From positions 371,702 to 435,701 of the forward strand of contig NZ_WOBR01000004.1 of NCBI RefSeq assembly GCF_009727955.1: 64,000 nt of DNA, written 5' to 3'. This DNA comes from Aliivibrio fischeri (GTDB lineage: Bacteria > Pseudomonadota > Gammaproteobacteria > Enterobacterales > Vibrionaceae). Below the pieces are notes generated by a model. The model was not told the origin of the DNA, did not search any database, and saw nothing but the letters and a program-made list of their open reading frames with translations. Both the position numbers and the translations under genes were made by a program. The first letter of the stretch is position 1, and every line of letters starts with the position of its first letter. This document shows, one piece after another, positions 38,521-48,676 of the stretch.

Positions 38521-38793
38521 ATGTCACAAAAATCGTATCTATTTAATGTAAAGGGAAAAGTACAGCGTGTAGGTTTTCGCTTTCATACGGCACATACCGC
38601 ATTAAAGCTTGGCTTAACTGGCTATGCACGTAATCAAGAAGATGGTTCTGTCGAAGTGTTAGTATGTGGCAGTGAAGATAAAATTAATCAATTTCTTGAA
38701 TGGTTACAGGTTGGGCCGCAATTAGCGAGAGTGGATTCAATTGAGAAAGAAGAGACACAATGGCAAGAATTAACCGATTTTAAAATGTATTAA
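38521..38793 (+). CDS. acyP: Acylphosphatase
   Basis: A 90-residue single-domain enzyme that hydrolyses carboxyl-phosphate bonds. The catalytic motif GKVQRVGFRFHT (active arginine in GFR) and the asparagine of GYARNQEDGSVEV are present. AGGTGA precedes the ATG. It is adjacent to and convergent with tusE, as in other enterics and vibrios. Confidence 0.95.
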   Translation: MSQKSYLFNVKGKVQRVGFRFHTAHTALKLGLTGYARNQEDGSVEVLVCGSEDKINQFLEWLQVGPQLARVDSIEKEETQWQELTDFKMY

Positions 38794-38825
38794 TTCTTAC
38801 CAAAGTTAAGCAATAGAAAGCGATG

Positions 38826-39152
38826 TTATAGGCATTTTGCCGGTTTAGGTAAACCCGCTAATTTTGTCGCTTGTTTTGCTGGTCCTAACTTAAATAATTG
38901 AAATAGGTATTTGCTGTTACCTTTTTCAGGGCCATGCTCTTTTTCCATTGCTTTTACCAGCATGCGAACTGCCGGAGATGTTTTAAACTCATCGTAAAAG
39001 TTACGAACGAAACGTACTACTTCCCAGTGTGCTTCGGTCAGTTCAATATTCTCTTCTTTTGCTAGAAGTGGAACTAACTCTTCACACCAATCTGTGTGGT
39101 TTTTTAAATACCCTTGAGCGTCACGCTCGATTTGCTTACCGTTAAATTCCAT
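38826..39152 (-). CDS. tusE: Sulfur relay protein TusE (DsrC family)
   Basis: A 108-residue DsrC/TusE-family sulfur carrier. The C-terminal arm ends PAKCL, with the functional penultimate cysteine (C107) that accepts persulfide from TusBCD and passes it to MnmA for 2-thiouridine synthesis in tRNA. The second DsrC-type cysteine ten residues upstream is absent, which favours TusE over a sulfite-reductase partner. The [15 protein letters not shown] helix is typical. Confidence 0.93.
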   Translation of the reverse strand: MEFNGKQIERDAQGYLKNHTDWCEELVPLLAKEENIELTEAHWEVVRFVRNFYDEFKTSPAVRMLVKAMEKEHGPEKGNSKYLFQLFKLGPAKQATKLAGLPKPAKCL

Positions 39153-39333
39153 ACAACTGTCTTAATGGTTGGGATTAATCTATTCAGTTTAGCAAATAGG
39201 TATCAGTTCGAGCAATCGAGAATTATTACATTTAAGTAAAACAGATTTTTGTCCACTAAGGCTCGATAGAGACAAGAATGTGATAGAATTGCTTTAGTTA
39301 TTAGAATAAATAAAAGATTCAGTAGGAAATATT

Positions 39334-42300
39334 TTGAGTCAATCAAATCAAAATTCAGCATCAACACTTAGAAAAGCATTAAGTGAATGTATGATGCGTG
39401 ATCGTTTTCGCCTAAGTAAACGCATTCAAGGCGCATCGCGAATCAAAAAAGAAGAGTCAAGACACGCCGTGTTTGATGAAATTGCATTAGATATCGCACA
39501 ATCAATGCAAACGGCGAATAATCGTGAGGCCGATCGCCCGACGATTTCTTACCCAGAACAACTACCGGTTAGCCAAAAGAAAGACGAAATTGCAGAGGCC
39601 ATCAAACATAATCAAGTGGTTATCGTTGCTGGTGAAACCGGTTCAGGTAAAACCACGCAGTTACCTAAAATCTGTTTAGAACTAGGTCGTGGTAAGTTTG
39701 GTAATATTGGTCATACACAACCTCGTCGTTTAGCGGCGCGTTCAGTCGCAGACCGTATTGCTGAGGAGATGGAGACAGAACTCGGTAGCCATGTTGGTTA
39801 TAAAGTTCGTTTTAATGATCAAGTCTCTGATCGCACACAAATCAAATTAATGACGGATGGTATCTTACTGGCTGAGATCCAAAACGACCGTTACTTAAAT
39901 CAATACGACACATTAATTATCGATGAAGCGCACGAACGCAGCTTAAACATCGATTTTATTATGGGTTATTTACGTGAACTATTGCCTAAACGTCCTGATT
40001 TAAAAGTCATTATCACGTCAGCAACCATCGATCCTGAGCGTTTCTCAAAACATTTCAATAATGCCCCAATGATTGAAGTATCAGGCCGTACTTATCCGGT
40101 TGAAACTCGTTATCGTCCAATCGTTGAAGATGGTGATGATACCGATCGTGACCAATTAGAAGGTATCTTTGATGCAGTAGATGAGCTGTGTGAAGAAGGG
40201 CTGGGTGACATTCTGATCTTTATGACGGGTGAGCGAGAAATTCGTGATACCGCAGAAGCATTAGAAAAACGTAATCTACGTGATACGGAAATTGTACCGT
40301 TATACGCGCGTTTATCTGCACAAGAGCAGAATCGTGTCTTCCAACCACACGCTGGTCGTCGAATAGTATTAGCCACTAACGTAGCAGAAACATCGCTTAC
40401 GGTTCCGGGGATTAAATACGTTATCGACCCAGGTACGGCACGTATCAGTCGCTATAGTTATCGCACCAAAGTACAACGTTTACCTATTGAAGCGATTTCA
40501 CAAGCCAGTGCAAATCAGCGTAAAGGTCGTTGTGGTCGTGTATCTGAAGGTATCTGTATTCGTCTTTACTCTGAAGAAGATTTTATTTCTCGTCCAGAGT
40601 TTACCGACCCTGAGATCTTGCGTACTAACCTAGCGTCTGTAATTTTGCAGATGACAGCGTTAGGGTTGGGTGATATTCAAGCTTTCCCATTTGTGGAAGC
40701 GCCTGATAATCGTAATATTCAAGATGGTATTAAGCTACTTGAAGAGTTAGGTGCGATTAATGCAAATGCGAAAGATCCGAAGAAAAGCTTAACTAAAGTT
40801 GGTCGTGAATTAGCCCGTCTTCCGATTGATCCTCGCTTAGCGAGAATGGTACTTGAAGCACCGAAATACAATGCCTTACAAGAAGTGATGATCATTGCGG
40901 CGGCATTATCAATTCAAGACCCTCGTGAGCGTCCAAGCGATAAGAAACAGCAATCGGATGATAAACATAAACGCTTTAATCATGAAGATTCAGATTTCTT
41001 AACGTTTGTGAACGTGTGGGAACATGTAAAAGCAAAACAAAAAGAGCTCTCAAGCAACCAATTCAGAAAGCAATGTCGTAAAGACTTTTTGAACTATTTA
41101 CGTGTCCGTGAATGGCAAGATGTTCACTATCAAATTAGCCAAGTCATGAAAGAGCTTAATTACAAAGTGAATCAAGAAGCGGCTGGTTATCAAGGGGTTC
41201 ATACTGCAATTTTAGCGGGTATGCTTTCTCATATTGGTCAAAAAGATCAAGAAAAGAATGAATACCAAGGCGCTCGCAATGCACGATTCCACCTATTCCC
41301 AGCGTCTGGTTTGTTTAAGAAACAACCAAAATGGGTCATGGTTGCTGAATTGGTTGAAACCTCAAAACTTTGGGGTCGAATTGTTGCGAAAATCCAACCT
41401 GAATGGATTGAACCATTAGCAGGACATTTGATTAAGCGCAGCTACAGCGAGCCGCATTGGTCGAAGAAATCAGCGGCAGTAATGGCTTATGAAAAAGTGA
41501 CCATTTACGGTATTCCAATCGTACCTAAACGCCAAATTAACTACGGTGCGATTGACGCGCCTGTGTGTCGTGAAATTTTTATTCGTTCAGCGTTAGTTGA
41601 AGGTGATTGGCATACGAAACATCAGTTCTTTAAACAAAACCGTAAGTTATTACAAGAAGTTGAAGAGCTTGAGCATAAGTCTCGTCGTCGCGATATTCTT
41701 GTTGATGATGATCAGTTAGCTGAATTCTACGATCAACGCGTTGGTGTCGATGTGGTTTCTGGTCGTCACTTTGATACGTGGTGGAAGAAAGCGCAAAAAG
41801 AGACGCCAGAGTTATTAAACTTTGAAAAAGAAATGCTGTTCCGTGGCGATGCAAGTCATGTAACGGATTTGGATTATCCAAACTTTTGGCATCAAGGAAA
41901 CTTAAAACTTAAATTAAGTTACCAATTTGAGCCGGGACAAGACAGCGATGGGGTAACGGTACATGTACCACTGCCAATTCTAAACCAAGTTGAACCTCAT
42001 GGCTTTGATTGGCAGATCCCGGGTTTACGTCACGAATTAGTTATGGCATTGATTAAGTCGTTACCTAAAACCGTACGTAAGAATTTCGTACCAGCACCTA
42101 ATTATGCCGATGCATTTTTATCTCGTGCTGTACCATTTGAAGCGCCGTTGTTAGACAGTTTAGAAAAAGAACTTCGTCGAATGACAGGGTTTGAAGTGTT
42201 ACGTGAAGATTGGAAACTTGAACAGATCCCAGATCACTTAAAAGTAACATACCGTGTTGTTGACCATCGTAATCGCAAGCTAAAAGAAAGTCGTGATTTG

Positions 42301-43230
42301 TATGAGTTAAAAGAAGGCTTAAAAGATAAAGTTCAAGAAACATTATCACAAGTTGCTGATGATGATATTGAGCAAAAAGGCCTTAAAACATGGAGCTTTG
42401 GTGAGTTACCAACGCTGTATAAACAAAAGCGTGGTGGATTTGAAGTTAAAGCTTATCCAGCGATTGTTGATGGTAAAGACAGTGTAGAAATTAAACTGTT
42501 TGAAACAGAAGAAGAGCAGCACAATGCAATGAAGGCAGGCCAACGCCGTCTAATTCTTCTTAATGTGCCATCGCCAATTAAGTATTTACATGACAATCTT
42601 CCTAATAAATCGAAATTAGGTTTGTACTTTAATCAGTATGGTCGTGTGATGGACTTGATTGATGATTGTATTGCTTGTGGTATCGACAAGTTAATTGACG
42701 AGCAGGGCGGTCTTGTTTGGCAACCTGAAGCCTTTGAAAAAATGAAAGAGCATATCCGAGCAGAGCTTGGGGATACGGTTGTTGAGATTGCAAAACAAGT
42801 TGAAACGATTTTAACTACCGCTTTCCAAATCCAGAAAAAGTTAAAAGGGCGTGTTGATTTAAGCATGGCGTTTGCGCTTTCGGATATTAAAGCTCAGATA
42901 GAGAATCTTATTTTTAAAGGATTTGCGACAGAGTGTGGTTGGAAACGTCTTCAAGATATCCATCGCTACATGAAAGCGATTGAACGTCGAATGGAGAAAT
43001 TACCAATTGATCCAAACCGTGACCGTATGCACTTACTTAAAGTTGAAGGGATCACCAGTGATTATAAAGAATTGCTGAATAAAATACCGAAAGGGCAGCC
43101 AATTCCTGACAAAGTAAAAGAGATCCGCTGGATGATTGAAGAGCTAAGAGTGAGTTATTTTGCACAACAATTAGGCACGCCATATCCAGTTTCTGATAAA
43201 CGAGTCAAAAATGCCATTGCCGATTGCTAA
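39334..43230 (+). CDS. hrpA: ATP-dependent RNA helicase HrpA
   Basis: A 1298-residue DEAH-box helicase. Walker A GETGSGKTT lies at 100-108, DEAH at 197-200, SAT (ITSATID) near 230 and the motif VI-like QRKGRCGRVSEG near 405. The helicase-associated winged-helix/ratchet and OB regions and the DUF3418 C-terminal domain follow. HrpA acts on mRNA and rescues stalled ribosomes. The start is TTG at 39334, with AGGA upstream; this matches the length and N-terminal alignment of E. coli HrpA, so the later ATG near 39390 is not needed. It is monocistronic. Confidence 0.95.
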   Translation: MSQSNQNSASTLRKALSECMMRDRFRLSKRIQGASRIKKEESRHAVFDEIALDIAQSMQTANNREADRPTISYPEQLPVSQKKDEIAEAIKHNQVVIVAGETGSGKTTQLPKICLELGRGKFGNIGHTQPRRLAARSVADRIAEEMETELGSHVGYKVRFNDQVSDRTQIKLMTDGILLAEIQNDRYLNQYDTLIIDEAHERSLNIDFIMGYLRELLPKRPDLKVIITSATIDPERFSKHFNNAPMIEVSGRTYPVETRYRPIVEDGDDTDRDQLEGIFDAVDELCEEGLGDILIFMTGEREIRDTAEALEKRNLRDTEIVPLYARLSAQEQNRVFQPHAGRRIVLATNVAETSLTVPGIKYVIDPGTARISRYSYRTKVQRLPIEAISQASANQRKGRCGRVSEGICIRLYSEEDFISRPEFTDPEILRTNLASVILQMTALGLGDIQAFPFVEAPDNRNIQDGIKLLEELGAINANAKDPKKSLTKVGRELARLPIDPRLARMVLEAPKYNALQEVMIIAAALSIQDPRERPSDKKQQSDDKHKRFNHEDSDFLTFVNVWEHVKAKQKELSSNQFRKQCRKDFLNYLRVREWQDVHYQISQVMKELNYKVNQEAAGYQGVHTAILAGMLSHIGQKDQEKNEYQGARNARFHLFPASGLFKKQPKWVMVAELVETSKLWGRIVAKIQPEWIEPLAGHLIKRSYSEPHWSKKSAAVMAYEKVTIYGIPIVPKRQINYGAIDAPVCREIFIRSALVEGDWHTKHQFFKQNRKLLQEVEELEHKSRRRDILVDDDQLAEFYDQRVGVDVVSGRHFDTWWKKAQKETPELLNFEKEMLFRGDASHVTDLDYPNFWHQGNLKLKLSYQFEPGQDSDGVTVHVPLPILNQVEPHGFDWQIPGLRHELVMALIKSLPKTVRKNFVPAPNYADAFLSRAVPFEAPLLDSLEKELRRMTGFEVLREDWKLEQIPDHLKVTYRVVDHRNRKLKESRDLYELKEGLKDKVQETLSQVADDDIEQKGLKTWSFGELPTLYKQKRGGFEVKAYPAIVDGKDSVEIKLFETEEEQHNAMKAGQRRLILLNVPSPIKYLHDNLPNKSKLGLYFNQYGRVMDLIDDCIACGIDKLIDEQGGLVWQPEAFEKMKEHIRAELGDTVVEIAKQVETILTTAFQIQKKLKGRVDLSMAFALSDIKAQIENLIFKGFATECGWKRLQDIHRYMKAIERRMEKLPIDPNRDRMHLLKVEGITSDYKELLNKIPKGQPIPDKVKEIRWMIEELRVSYFAQQLGTPYPVSDKRVKNAIADC

Positions 43231-43339
43231 TGTATCACCTACACTAGAATTAATTTCGGCATGTTAATTGCTTCAATAACAATAATATTAAAAAGAGCGT
43301 CAAAGGTTGCCGCTCCCTTTTGTAAAAATAGGATTTAAG

Positions 43340-43813
43340 ATGAAAAAGACACTTTTAGCGTTAGCTCTAGCAAGCGTATCAGCAACAGCAGCGGCAGATT
43401 CACTAGTTTACGGCGGCGTACAAGTTGGTTCTGCTGATTACAGAAGCGAGAGCTCAACGGTATACGGTGCTCACATTGGTACAGGTCTGTTACCTTTCAT
43501 TGGTTTAGAAATGGGTGCTTGGAACCTAGGTTCTTACGATTACGGTAGCCAAACAACAGACGTAACTTCTGTAAACTTTGCTGTTAAACCAAGCATCGAC
43601 TTTGGTCCTCTACACGTTTACGGCAAAGCTGGCATGCACAGCTGGGAAGCGAAAGGTTTCCGTAAAGATGATGGCGTTGATCCATTCTTCGGTTTAGGTG
43701 TTGAATACAACATCATCCCAATGTTCACAGTAGGTGCTGGCTACAACAACTTCACTGTTGGCGATGAAAACATCGATTTCGCATCTCTTAACCTAACGGT
43801 TCACTTCCTATAA
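43340..43813 (+). CDS. Small outer-membrane beta-barrel protein
   Basis: About 157 residues. A clear signal peptide (MKKTLLALALASVSATAAA, cleaved before DSLVYGG) is followed by alternating amphipathic strands with frequent glycine and tyrosine, ending in a strand with terminal Phe-Leu (LNLTVHFL), a typical barrel end. It resembles the eight-stranded OmpA/OmpW-like fold family but no specific function is recognised. The longest frame starts at 43307; ATG at 43340 is chosen because it begins the signal peptide and AGGA precedes it. It has many well-expressed codons, suggesting an abundant protein. Confidence 0.8.
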   Translation: MKKTLLALALASVSATAAADSLVYGGVQVGSADYRSESSTVYGAHIGTGLLPFIGLEMGAWNLGSYDYGSQTTDVTSVNFAVKPSIDFGPLHVYGKAGMHSWEAKGFRKDDGVDPFFGLGVEYNIIPMFTVGAGYNNFTVGDENIDFASLNLTVHFL

Positions 43814-43848
43814 TTACGAATTTTTTCGTTTTTATTATATGAAGAGAT

Positions 43849-43880
43849 AAAAAATGGCGACCAATGAGGTCGCCATTTTT
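43849..43880. terminator. Bidirectional terminator between the barrel gene and purC
   Basis: AAAATGGCGACC and GGTCGCCATTTT form a 12-bp stem around AATGA, with A and T flanks. Confidence 0.9.
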
Positions 43881-43886
43881 ATTTGG

Positions 43887-43907
43887 TAATTAGTTACATT
43901 GGTATTA
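43887..43907. repeat. Partial copy of the 6615-6661 repeat
   Basis: TAATTAGTTACATTGGTATT here matches the right half of the element at 6641-6659 over 19 identical bases. It lies against the purC stop codon. Confidence 0.5.
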
Positions 43908-45008
43908 ATCGACTAATTGATATTCTTCTTTTAATACCTTGATGATTTCTGCTTTTGGATTATCACTTAGCGTAATTGGTGCGCCAGTAATTTTTGCTGC
44001 AATATCTAAATACGTTTTAGATAAATCCATCATCGCTTCTAAAGGAAGTGCATTTTCTTTAGCTAAAGCAAAGCGTTCTTCCATGCGGTTTTTATTTAAT
44101 AAAATATCTGGTTCAGGGAAGTGGTTTAATAAGAACTGACGGAAGCCTTCTTTGGAGTTTTCAATGATATGGCCTGAACGATATGCCTTGGTATCCCAAA
44201 TACGAGATGAATCAGGCGTACCGACTTCATCCATATAAATCAGTTTTTCATTCCCTTGCGCATCTTCGACATAACCAAATTCAAATTTAGTATCAACAAA
44301 GATTTGATCAATTTTGGTTAAGGCTTTTGCGATTACAGCAAAACCTTCTTTTAATAATTTCTCGTAAGTTGCGATATCTTCGATACAAGAAAAGTTAAAT
44401 TTATCGTAATTATCTTCGATATTCTTGCGAGTGATATTTACATCATCAACTTCAGGAACCCCATCAATACCTTTTAAAATGCCTTTCGTTGATGGCGTTA
44501 AAAGTAATTCAGCCAATTGCTCATCTTTTTCAAGACGTTCAGGCAGGGTAATACCACAGAATTCACGTTCACCTTGAGTGTATGCACGCCACATAGAGCC
44601 TGTAATATATTGACGACAAATAGCTTCAATCATTACTGGTTTTGCTTTTTGAACAATCCACACAAACGGATGTGGAATATCAAGAATATGGCTATCCGCT
44701 AATCCATTATCTTTAAATAATTGGAACCAGTGGTTAGAAATAGCATTTAGTGCAGCACCTTTACCAGGAATACCTTTCAAATCGCCTTCACCGTGCCAGA
44801 TACAGTCGAATGCAGAAATACGGTCACTGATCACCATGATAGCTAGGGGAGCATCAGGTGCGACATTGTATCCCTTTTCTTTAATAAGACGGCGACTGTC
44901 TTCTTCAGTTAACCAATACACTGAACGTACTTTACCGCTATGTACTGGTTTATCAGTACGAATAGGTAAATCGTCATTAACTGCAAGCACTTGATCGGAA
45001 AGACTCAT
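43905..45008 (-). CDS. purC: SAICAR synthase
   Basis: Phosphoribosylaminoimidazole-succinocarboxamide synthase, joining CAIR and aspartate in purine synthesis. It is the long, 367-residue form found in vibrios rather than the 237-residue E. coli form. Family segments seen include [22 protein letters not shown] (about 58-68), [24 protein letters not shown] and [17 protein letters not shown] at 45008 is chosen over 45077: AGGA precedes it and the upstream residues look non-coding. A PurR-like operator lies at 45083-45098, so repression by purines is likely. The gene is convergent with the barrel gene. Confidence 0.95.
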   Translation of the reverse strand: MSLSDQVLAVNDDLPIRTDKPVHSGKVRSVYWLTEEDSRRLIKEKGYNVAPDAPLAIMVISDRISAFDCIWHGEGDLKGIPGKGAALNAISNHWFQLFKDNGLADSHILDIPHPFVWIVQKAKPVMIEAICRQYITGSMWRAYTQGEREFCGITLPERLEKDEQLAELLLTPSTKGILKGIDGVPEVDDVNITRKNIEDNYDKFNFSCIEDIATYEKLLKEGFAVIAKALTKIDQIFVDTKFEFGYVEDAQGNEKLIYMDEVGTPDSSRIWDTKAYRSGHIIENSKEGFRQFLLNHFPEPDILLNKNRMEERFALAKENALPLEAMMDLSKTYLDIAAKITGAPITLSDNPKAEIIKVLKEEYQLVD

Positions 45009-45082
45009 TGTAGAATTCCTATATAAAGAAAGTTTAAAAACTGAGAGCATCATACCAGAACTATTTGGGACTACCACAAGAA

Positions 45083-45098
45083 AAGCAAACGATTGCTA
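45083..45098 (-). promoter_or_regulatory. PurR-like operator of purC
   Basis: AAGCAAACGATTGCTA matches the PurR box ACGCAAACGTTTGCGT at 12 of 16 positions including the central CAAACG. It lies 75 bp before purC and also 87 bp before the divergent gene at 45185. Confidence 0.7.
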
Positions 45099-45184
45099 TT
45101 TTTTCTGTTAATTTTCTGAGTTGAGCTAGATAGGTGCAATCAGTTAAACTGAGCGACTAATTAAAATAAAGAGAAGAAAGACGT

Positions 45185-45931
45185 ATGTCAGCTAAAAAAA
45201 TGATCGCTACTGCCCTGTTAATTATATCTGGTAATGCGTGGGCGAGTATGTGCCCTGTGAATGTCGAAAATGATGTTCTTTTAACGCAAAACGGCGAAGT
45301 AAAAGTTGAGAAGTCACAGGATAAGTTACGAATTGATCAAGATGGTCGAGTTTTTGTGAACGGTAAAGAGTTACAGTTAACTCAAAAACAAAAAGAGGCG
45401 ATAGAGCGCTATCAGCAACAAGTCTCTACCTATATTCCTGAAATTGTTGATTTTACTGATAAAGGCATTGCAGCTGCTAATGATTTTGTTAGTGAAATTG
45501 AAACTTCATTTGATGCAAAAGGATCATTTGAGGGAGTCAAAAGTAAAATTGATGAATATGGTACAACAGCTAAGCAAAAATTTTATCAAGGAAAGGACAT
45601 GGTACTAGAACATGACTTTTTCAAGGATGTAGACACAACATGGAAACAAGATTTTGAAGTCATGATGCAAAGCATGGATAAAGAACTTTTTGCGAGTGTA
45701 TTTAACTCTCTGTCTTTAAAGATGCAAGAAGGGGAGTTGAACTTTACTGAGTTACAGCAACAGTTTGCTGATGTGCAAGTGAAGATAAAAGAAAAGATGA
45801 AACAACACAGCACTGAAATGAAAGATGAAGCACAAAACTTATGTGATTCAGCAAAAGATATTGCACAAGATGAACAACAGTTGCATCAGTTAATCCCTGA
45901 ACTGCAACCATACCCAGTTTTCAGCATTTAG
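45185..45931 (+). CDS. YggN/DUF2884 family exported protein
   Basis: A 248-residue protein with a signal peptide (1-20, ending NAWA-SMCPV). The mature part begins with MCPVNVENDVLLTQNGEV and is then helical and charged, with a coiled-coil-like C-terminal half (about 165-240). The pattern RIDQDGRVFVNGKELQLTQKQ fits the DUF2884/YggN family of unknown function. Two cysteines (near 23 and 224) could form a disulfide. It is followed 39 bp later by a glutaredoxin and then by a FapA-like gene on the same strand. The signal peptide makes it periplasmic; function is unknown. Confidence 0.75.
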   Translation: MSAKKMIATALLIISGNAWASMCPVNVENDVLLTQNGEVKVEKSQDKLRIDQDGRVFVNGKELQLTQKQKEAIERYQQQVSTYIPEIVDFTDKGIAAANDFVSEIETSFDAKGSFEGVKSKIDEYGTTAKQKFYQGKDMVLEHDFFKDVDTTWKQDFEVMMQSMDKELFASVFNSLSLKMQEGELNFTELQQQFADVQVKIKEKMKQHSTEMKDEAQNLCDSAKDIAQDEQQLHQLIPELQPYPVFSI

Positions 45932-45970
45932 TTACCGAATTCGAATTATTGAACTTAAAGAGAGCAAAAA

Positions 45971-46258
45971 ATGTTAAATACTCATCAAACGATTATTTTT
46001 TCAAAAACAGTATGTCCTTTTTGTGTTAAAGCAAAAGCAATTTTGGACGATAAAGGCATTGAATATAAAGTATTAACCTTAGATGAAGATCTAACAAAAG
46101 AAGAAATGGTTGCTTTAATTCAAGAAAAAGAAAGTATTGCAGTAAATACTGTCCCTCAAATTTACCTTGACCGTAAATATATTGGTGGACATGACGATTT
46201 AGTGGCGTTTTTTGAGCGTCAAGACACCGACATGGATTTAGGTGATTTTGAACTGTAG
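45971..46258 (+). CDS. Glutaredoxin-like protein
   Basis: A 95-residue thioredoxin-fold protein with the dithiol active site CPFC (16-19) in FSKTVCPFCVKA, the cis-proline TVPQIYLD and the GGHDDL glutathione-binding turn. This is a class I dithiol glutaredoxin. The acidic C-terminal tail DTDMDLGDFEL is longer than in GrxA. It lies between a periplasmic DUF2884 gene and a DUF342 gene; the link is not obvious. Confidence 0.88.
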   Translation: MLNTHQTIIFSKTVCPFCVKAKAILDDKGIEYKVLTLDEDLTKEEMVALIQEKESIAVNTVPQIYLDRKYIGGHDDLVAFFERQDTDMDLGDFEL

Positions 46259-46324
46259 AATACAGTAAATTAACATAATCAATTGAAATGGTTTTCGATT
46301 GAAAAATAAATAAGAGTGATAAAT

Positions 46325-48007
46325 ATGTGGAAATCTCTTCTAACGTTAGTGGAAGATGACTCAGTTGTAGTATTGCGTTTTCCTGATAAGTTTCAGCCGG
46401 ATGAAGAACCGACATTAAAAAGCTTTAAAGATTGTTTAGAAGAGATTAATGCGTGTAATTTTTATTTTGATGAAAAAATCATTACAACGATTATACAAGA
46501 TGTGAAAAACGGTATGATGACTCATCATCAGAACCGTACGGTTGCAGCTCGACGTGATGCAGAAGTTATCATTGCGATAGAAGAGCGTGATATGAAAGCG
46601 ACAATGGCTGTCATTGGCGCTTATGGTGGTCGTGATCTTGTAAGCAGTGATGTGATTTCTGGCTTAACTAGCATGGAGATCACTCGTGGTATCAGTAAAA
46701 ATGCACTCAAGAAAATCATGTTTCTGAGTCGTAATTTACCTGCTGGTGAGAAAGTGTCGCTTGTTATCGCCAAAGGTAAAGAACCTATTGATGGTACCAA
46801 CGCAAGTTTTGTTCCCCTAGTTGAAGATTTTCGTGAGCAAGCACTAAAGCCTCAGGAAAAAGAAGGGGAAGAAGATAAAGTAGACATGCGTGATCTGGGT
46901 GAAACCATCACTGTTGTGGAAGGCGATGAACTCATTCGACGAATCCCACCAACAAAAGGTGTCGATGGTTTTACCGTTCGTGGTGAAGTGATTCCAGCAA
47001 CAGCGGGAAAAAATACCAAACTGCGAGCAGGTAAAGGAGCCATGATATCTCCAGATGACCCTGATCTGGTTATTGCTGCAACATCAGGTATGCCTTGGAT
47101 AAACAAAGATGGTGCAGATGTAGATAACGCACTTTGTTTGAACGCCGTTGATATCTCAACAGGACACATCAAATTTAAAGGTAGCGTTATTGTAAGTGGC
47201 GATATTGCACCAGATATGATTGTAAGAGCAACTGGCAGCGTAACTGTTGGTGGCTTTATTGAATCTGCTGATGTTCAAGCACATGGTGATGTTATTGCCA
47301 TGAAAGGCATTATAGGTCACCAAGTAGAAGCGGGTGAGGATTACACGTGTTTTGTAAAAGCAGGTGGAAAAATTACGGCTAAGTTTGTTCAATCAGCTGA
47401 TTTGCAAGCATCGGGTGATATTGAGCTTGGTATTCATGCTATTCAGAGCTACATCAAGAGTAAGAATTCTGTCACGGTAATGGATAAAACTGGTCGTAAC
47501 GGTTCTATTGTTGGCGGTGAAGTCTATGCTGGCTCTAATATTACAACCGTAAATTTAGGTGCTACGGCAGGTACAGAAACATTAGTAAAAGCATTTACCC
47601 GTTTCGATAAGTACAAAGAGAATATTGTTGCCTTAAATGCCAAATACAAAGAAGCACAAGAAAACACCATGAAAGTGGTTCGTGCAGAAATGGATTTAGC
47701 CAAAATTCCAAAAGCAGAGCGAACACCAGAGCAAATCGAACGTGTGCAAAACATGAAAGAAGAATCGAATCGTGAAATTGCCGCTTCAATGCACCGTTTC
47801 CAATCAGCCGAAGAAGAGTTAAGAAAGCTGCTAACAGAAAATGTTGTTAAGGTTACGGAACGAGTTTATCCAAAAGTGACCATTCAGTATTCAGATGAGC
47901 AAGTAACAACCAAACGGGAACACAGTCCATGTAAGATTTACTTTAATGAGTACGAAATAAAGATTGATCCAATTGTCTCTAAAAATACGAGCTTGACGGA
48001 TAATTAA
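46325..48007 (+). CDS. DUF342 / FapA-like protein
   Basis: About 560 residues. An N-terminal beta-rich part is followed by the FapA/DUF342 domain (about 200-440), a ladder of short strands with GDVIA/GSV/GGF/IESADVQAHGDV-type turns, and a C-terminal helical coiled coil (about 440-510). In V. vulnificus FapA binds the polar hub HubP and links dephospho-EIIA(Glc) to flagellation (knowledge of the family). The ATG at 46325 is preferred over GTG 46316, with AAGAG eight bases before it. It is last in a same-strand run of three genes, followed by a terminator. Confidence 0.85.
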   Translation: MWKSLLTLVEDDSVVVLRFPDKFQPDEEPTLKSFKDCLEEINACNFYFDEKIITTIIQDVKNGMMTHHQNRTVAARRDAEVIIAIEERDMKATMAVIGAYGGRDLVSSDVISGLTSMEITRGISKNALKKIMFLSRNLPAGEKVSLVIAKGKEPIDGTNASFVPLVEDFREQALKPQEKEGEEDKVDMRDLGETITVVEGDELIRRIPPTKGVDGFTVRGEVIPATAGKNTKLRAGKGAMISPDDPDLVIAATSGMPWINKDGADVDNALCLNAVDISTGHIKFKGSVIVSGDIAPDMIVRATGSVTVGGFIESADVQAHGDVIAMKGIIGHQVEAGEDYTCFVKAGGKITAKFVQSADLQASGDIELGIHAIQSYIKSKNSVTVMDKTGRNGSIVGGEVYAGSNITTVNLGATAGTETLVKAFTRFDKYKENIVALNAKYKEAQENTMKVVRAEMDLAKIPKAERTPEQIERVQNMKEESNREIAASMHRFQSAEEELRKLLTENVVKVTERVYPKVTIQYSDEQVTTKREHSPCKIYFNEYEIKIDPIVSKNTSLTDN

Positions 48008-48036
48008 GCCACAATTTAATTAGAATCAAATGATAT

Positions 48037-48063
48037 AAAAACCGCTCATTGTAGCGGTTTTTT
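48037..48063 (+). terminator. Terminator of the fapA-like gene
   Basis: AAAAACCGCT and AGCGGTTTTT form a 10-bp stem with a 6-base loop and a T run. Confidence 0.88.
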
Positions 48064-48259
48064 GTTGCCAAAATGTGCGAGTGTAAAATATGTGTTAGAG
48101 CAATGATAAGGTAAAGAGCTAAGAATTATTAAGTGTGATCAATGTCCAATTTTATACTTGCGATAAGAACAATATTCGGGATACTAATAATTAGAAACAA
48201 AAAATAATGCTTTTCAATAGGATGTTGAAAGTAGATGTTGGAATATATCGAGGCACTTC

Positions 48260-48646
48260 ATGAGCAATAAAATAGAGTTTGATTACAGCTCGTTTCTTGT
48301 AAATTCAAGTAAGCAAAAGTGGACGTTTTCACAAGCGTTAAAGAGTATCATTCCGACATTTGGAACGGTATGGAATGCTTCTGTTCATGATGCAAGACCA
48401 TTATCTGAAAGACTTCAAGCAGAAGCGCTTCAAGTGCTTTCTTCTCATATTAATGATGAATCAAATATTATTCGTTTAATTCGCCTAGCGCGTATTGAAG
48501 GGATCACCGATCTGGAAATTAAACTGCCTTATACTTTGGATGAAGAGCAGATTAATTATATTCTCGAAAATACCTTCACAGACATTTCTCAGTCGACAGA
48601 TGATTTTGACTTACTTCATGTCCATCTAAATGAGAAAACACAGTAG
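48260..48646 (+). CDS. Unknown 128-residue protein
   Basis: A soluble protein with no signal peptide. It is largely helical, opening MSNKIEFDYSSFLVNSSKQK. A helical segment with SERLQAEALQVLSSHINDES is followed by IEGITDLEIKLPYTLDEEQI. No catalytic motif is recognised. GAGG lies seven bases before the ATG. It is convergent with the SulA-like gene (31 bp between stops), with no obvious terminator between them. I do not recognise the family. Confidence 0.7.
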   Translation: MSNKIEFDYSSFLVNSSKQKWTFSQALKSIIPTFGTVWNASVHDARPLSERLQAEALQVLSSHINDESNIIRLIRLARIEGITDLEIKLPYTLDEEQINYILENTFTDISQSTDDFDLLHVHLNEKTQ

Positions 48647-48676
48647 TTGTTAATTTACAGCTACTTTCATCTAGAT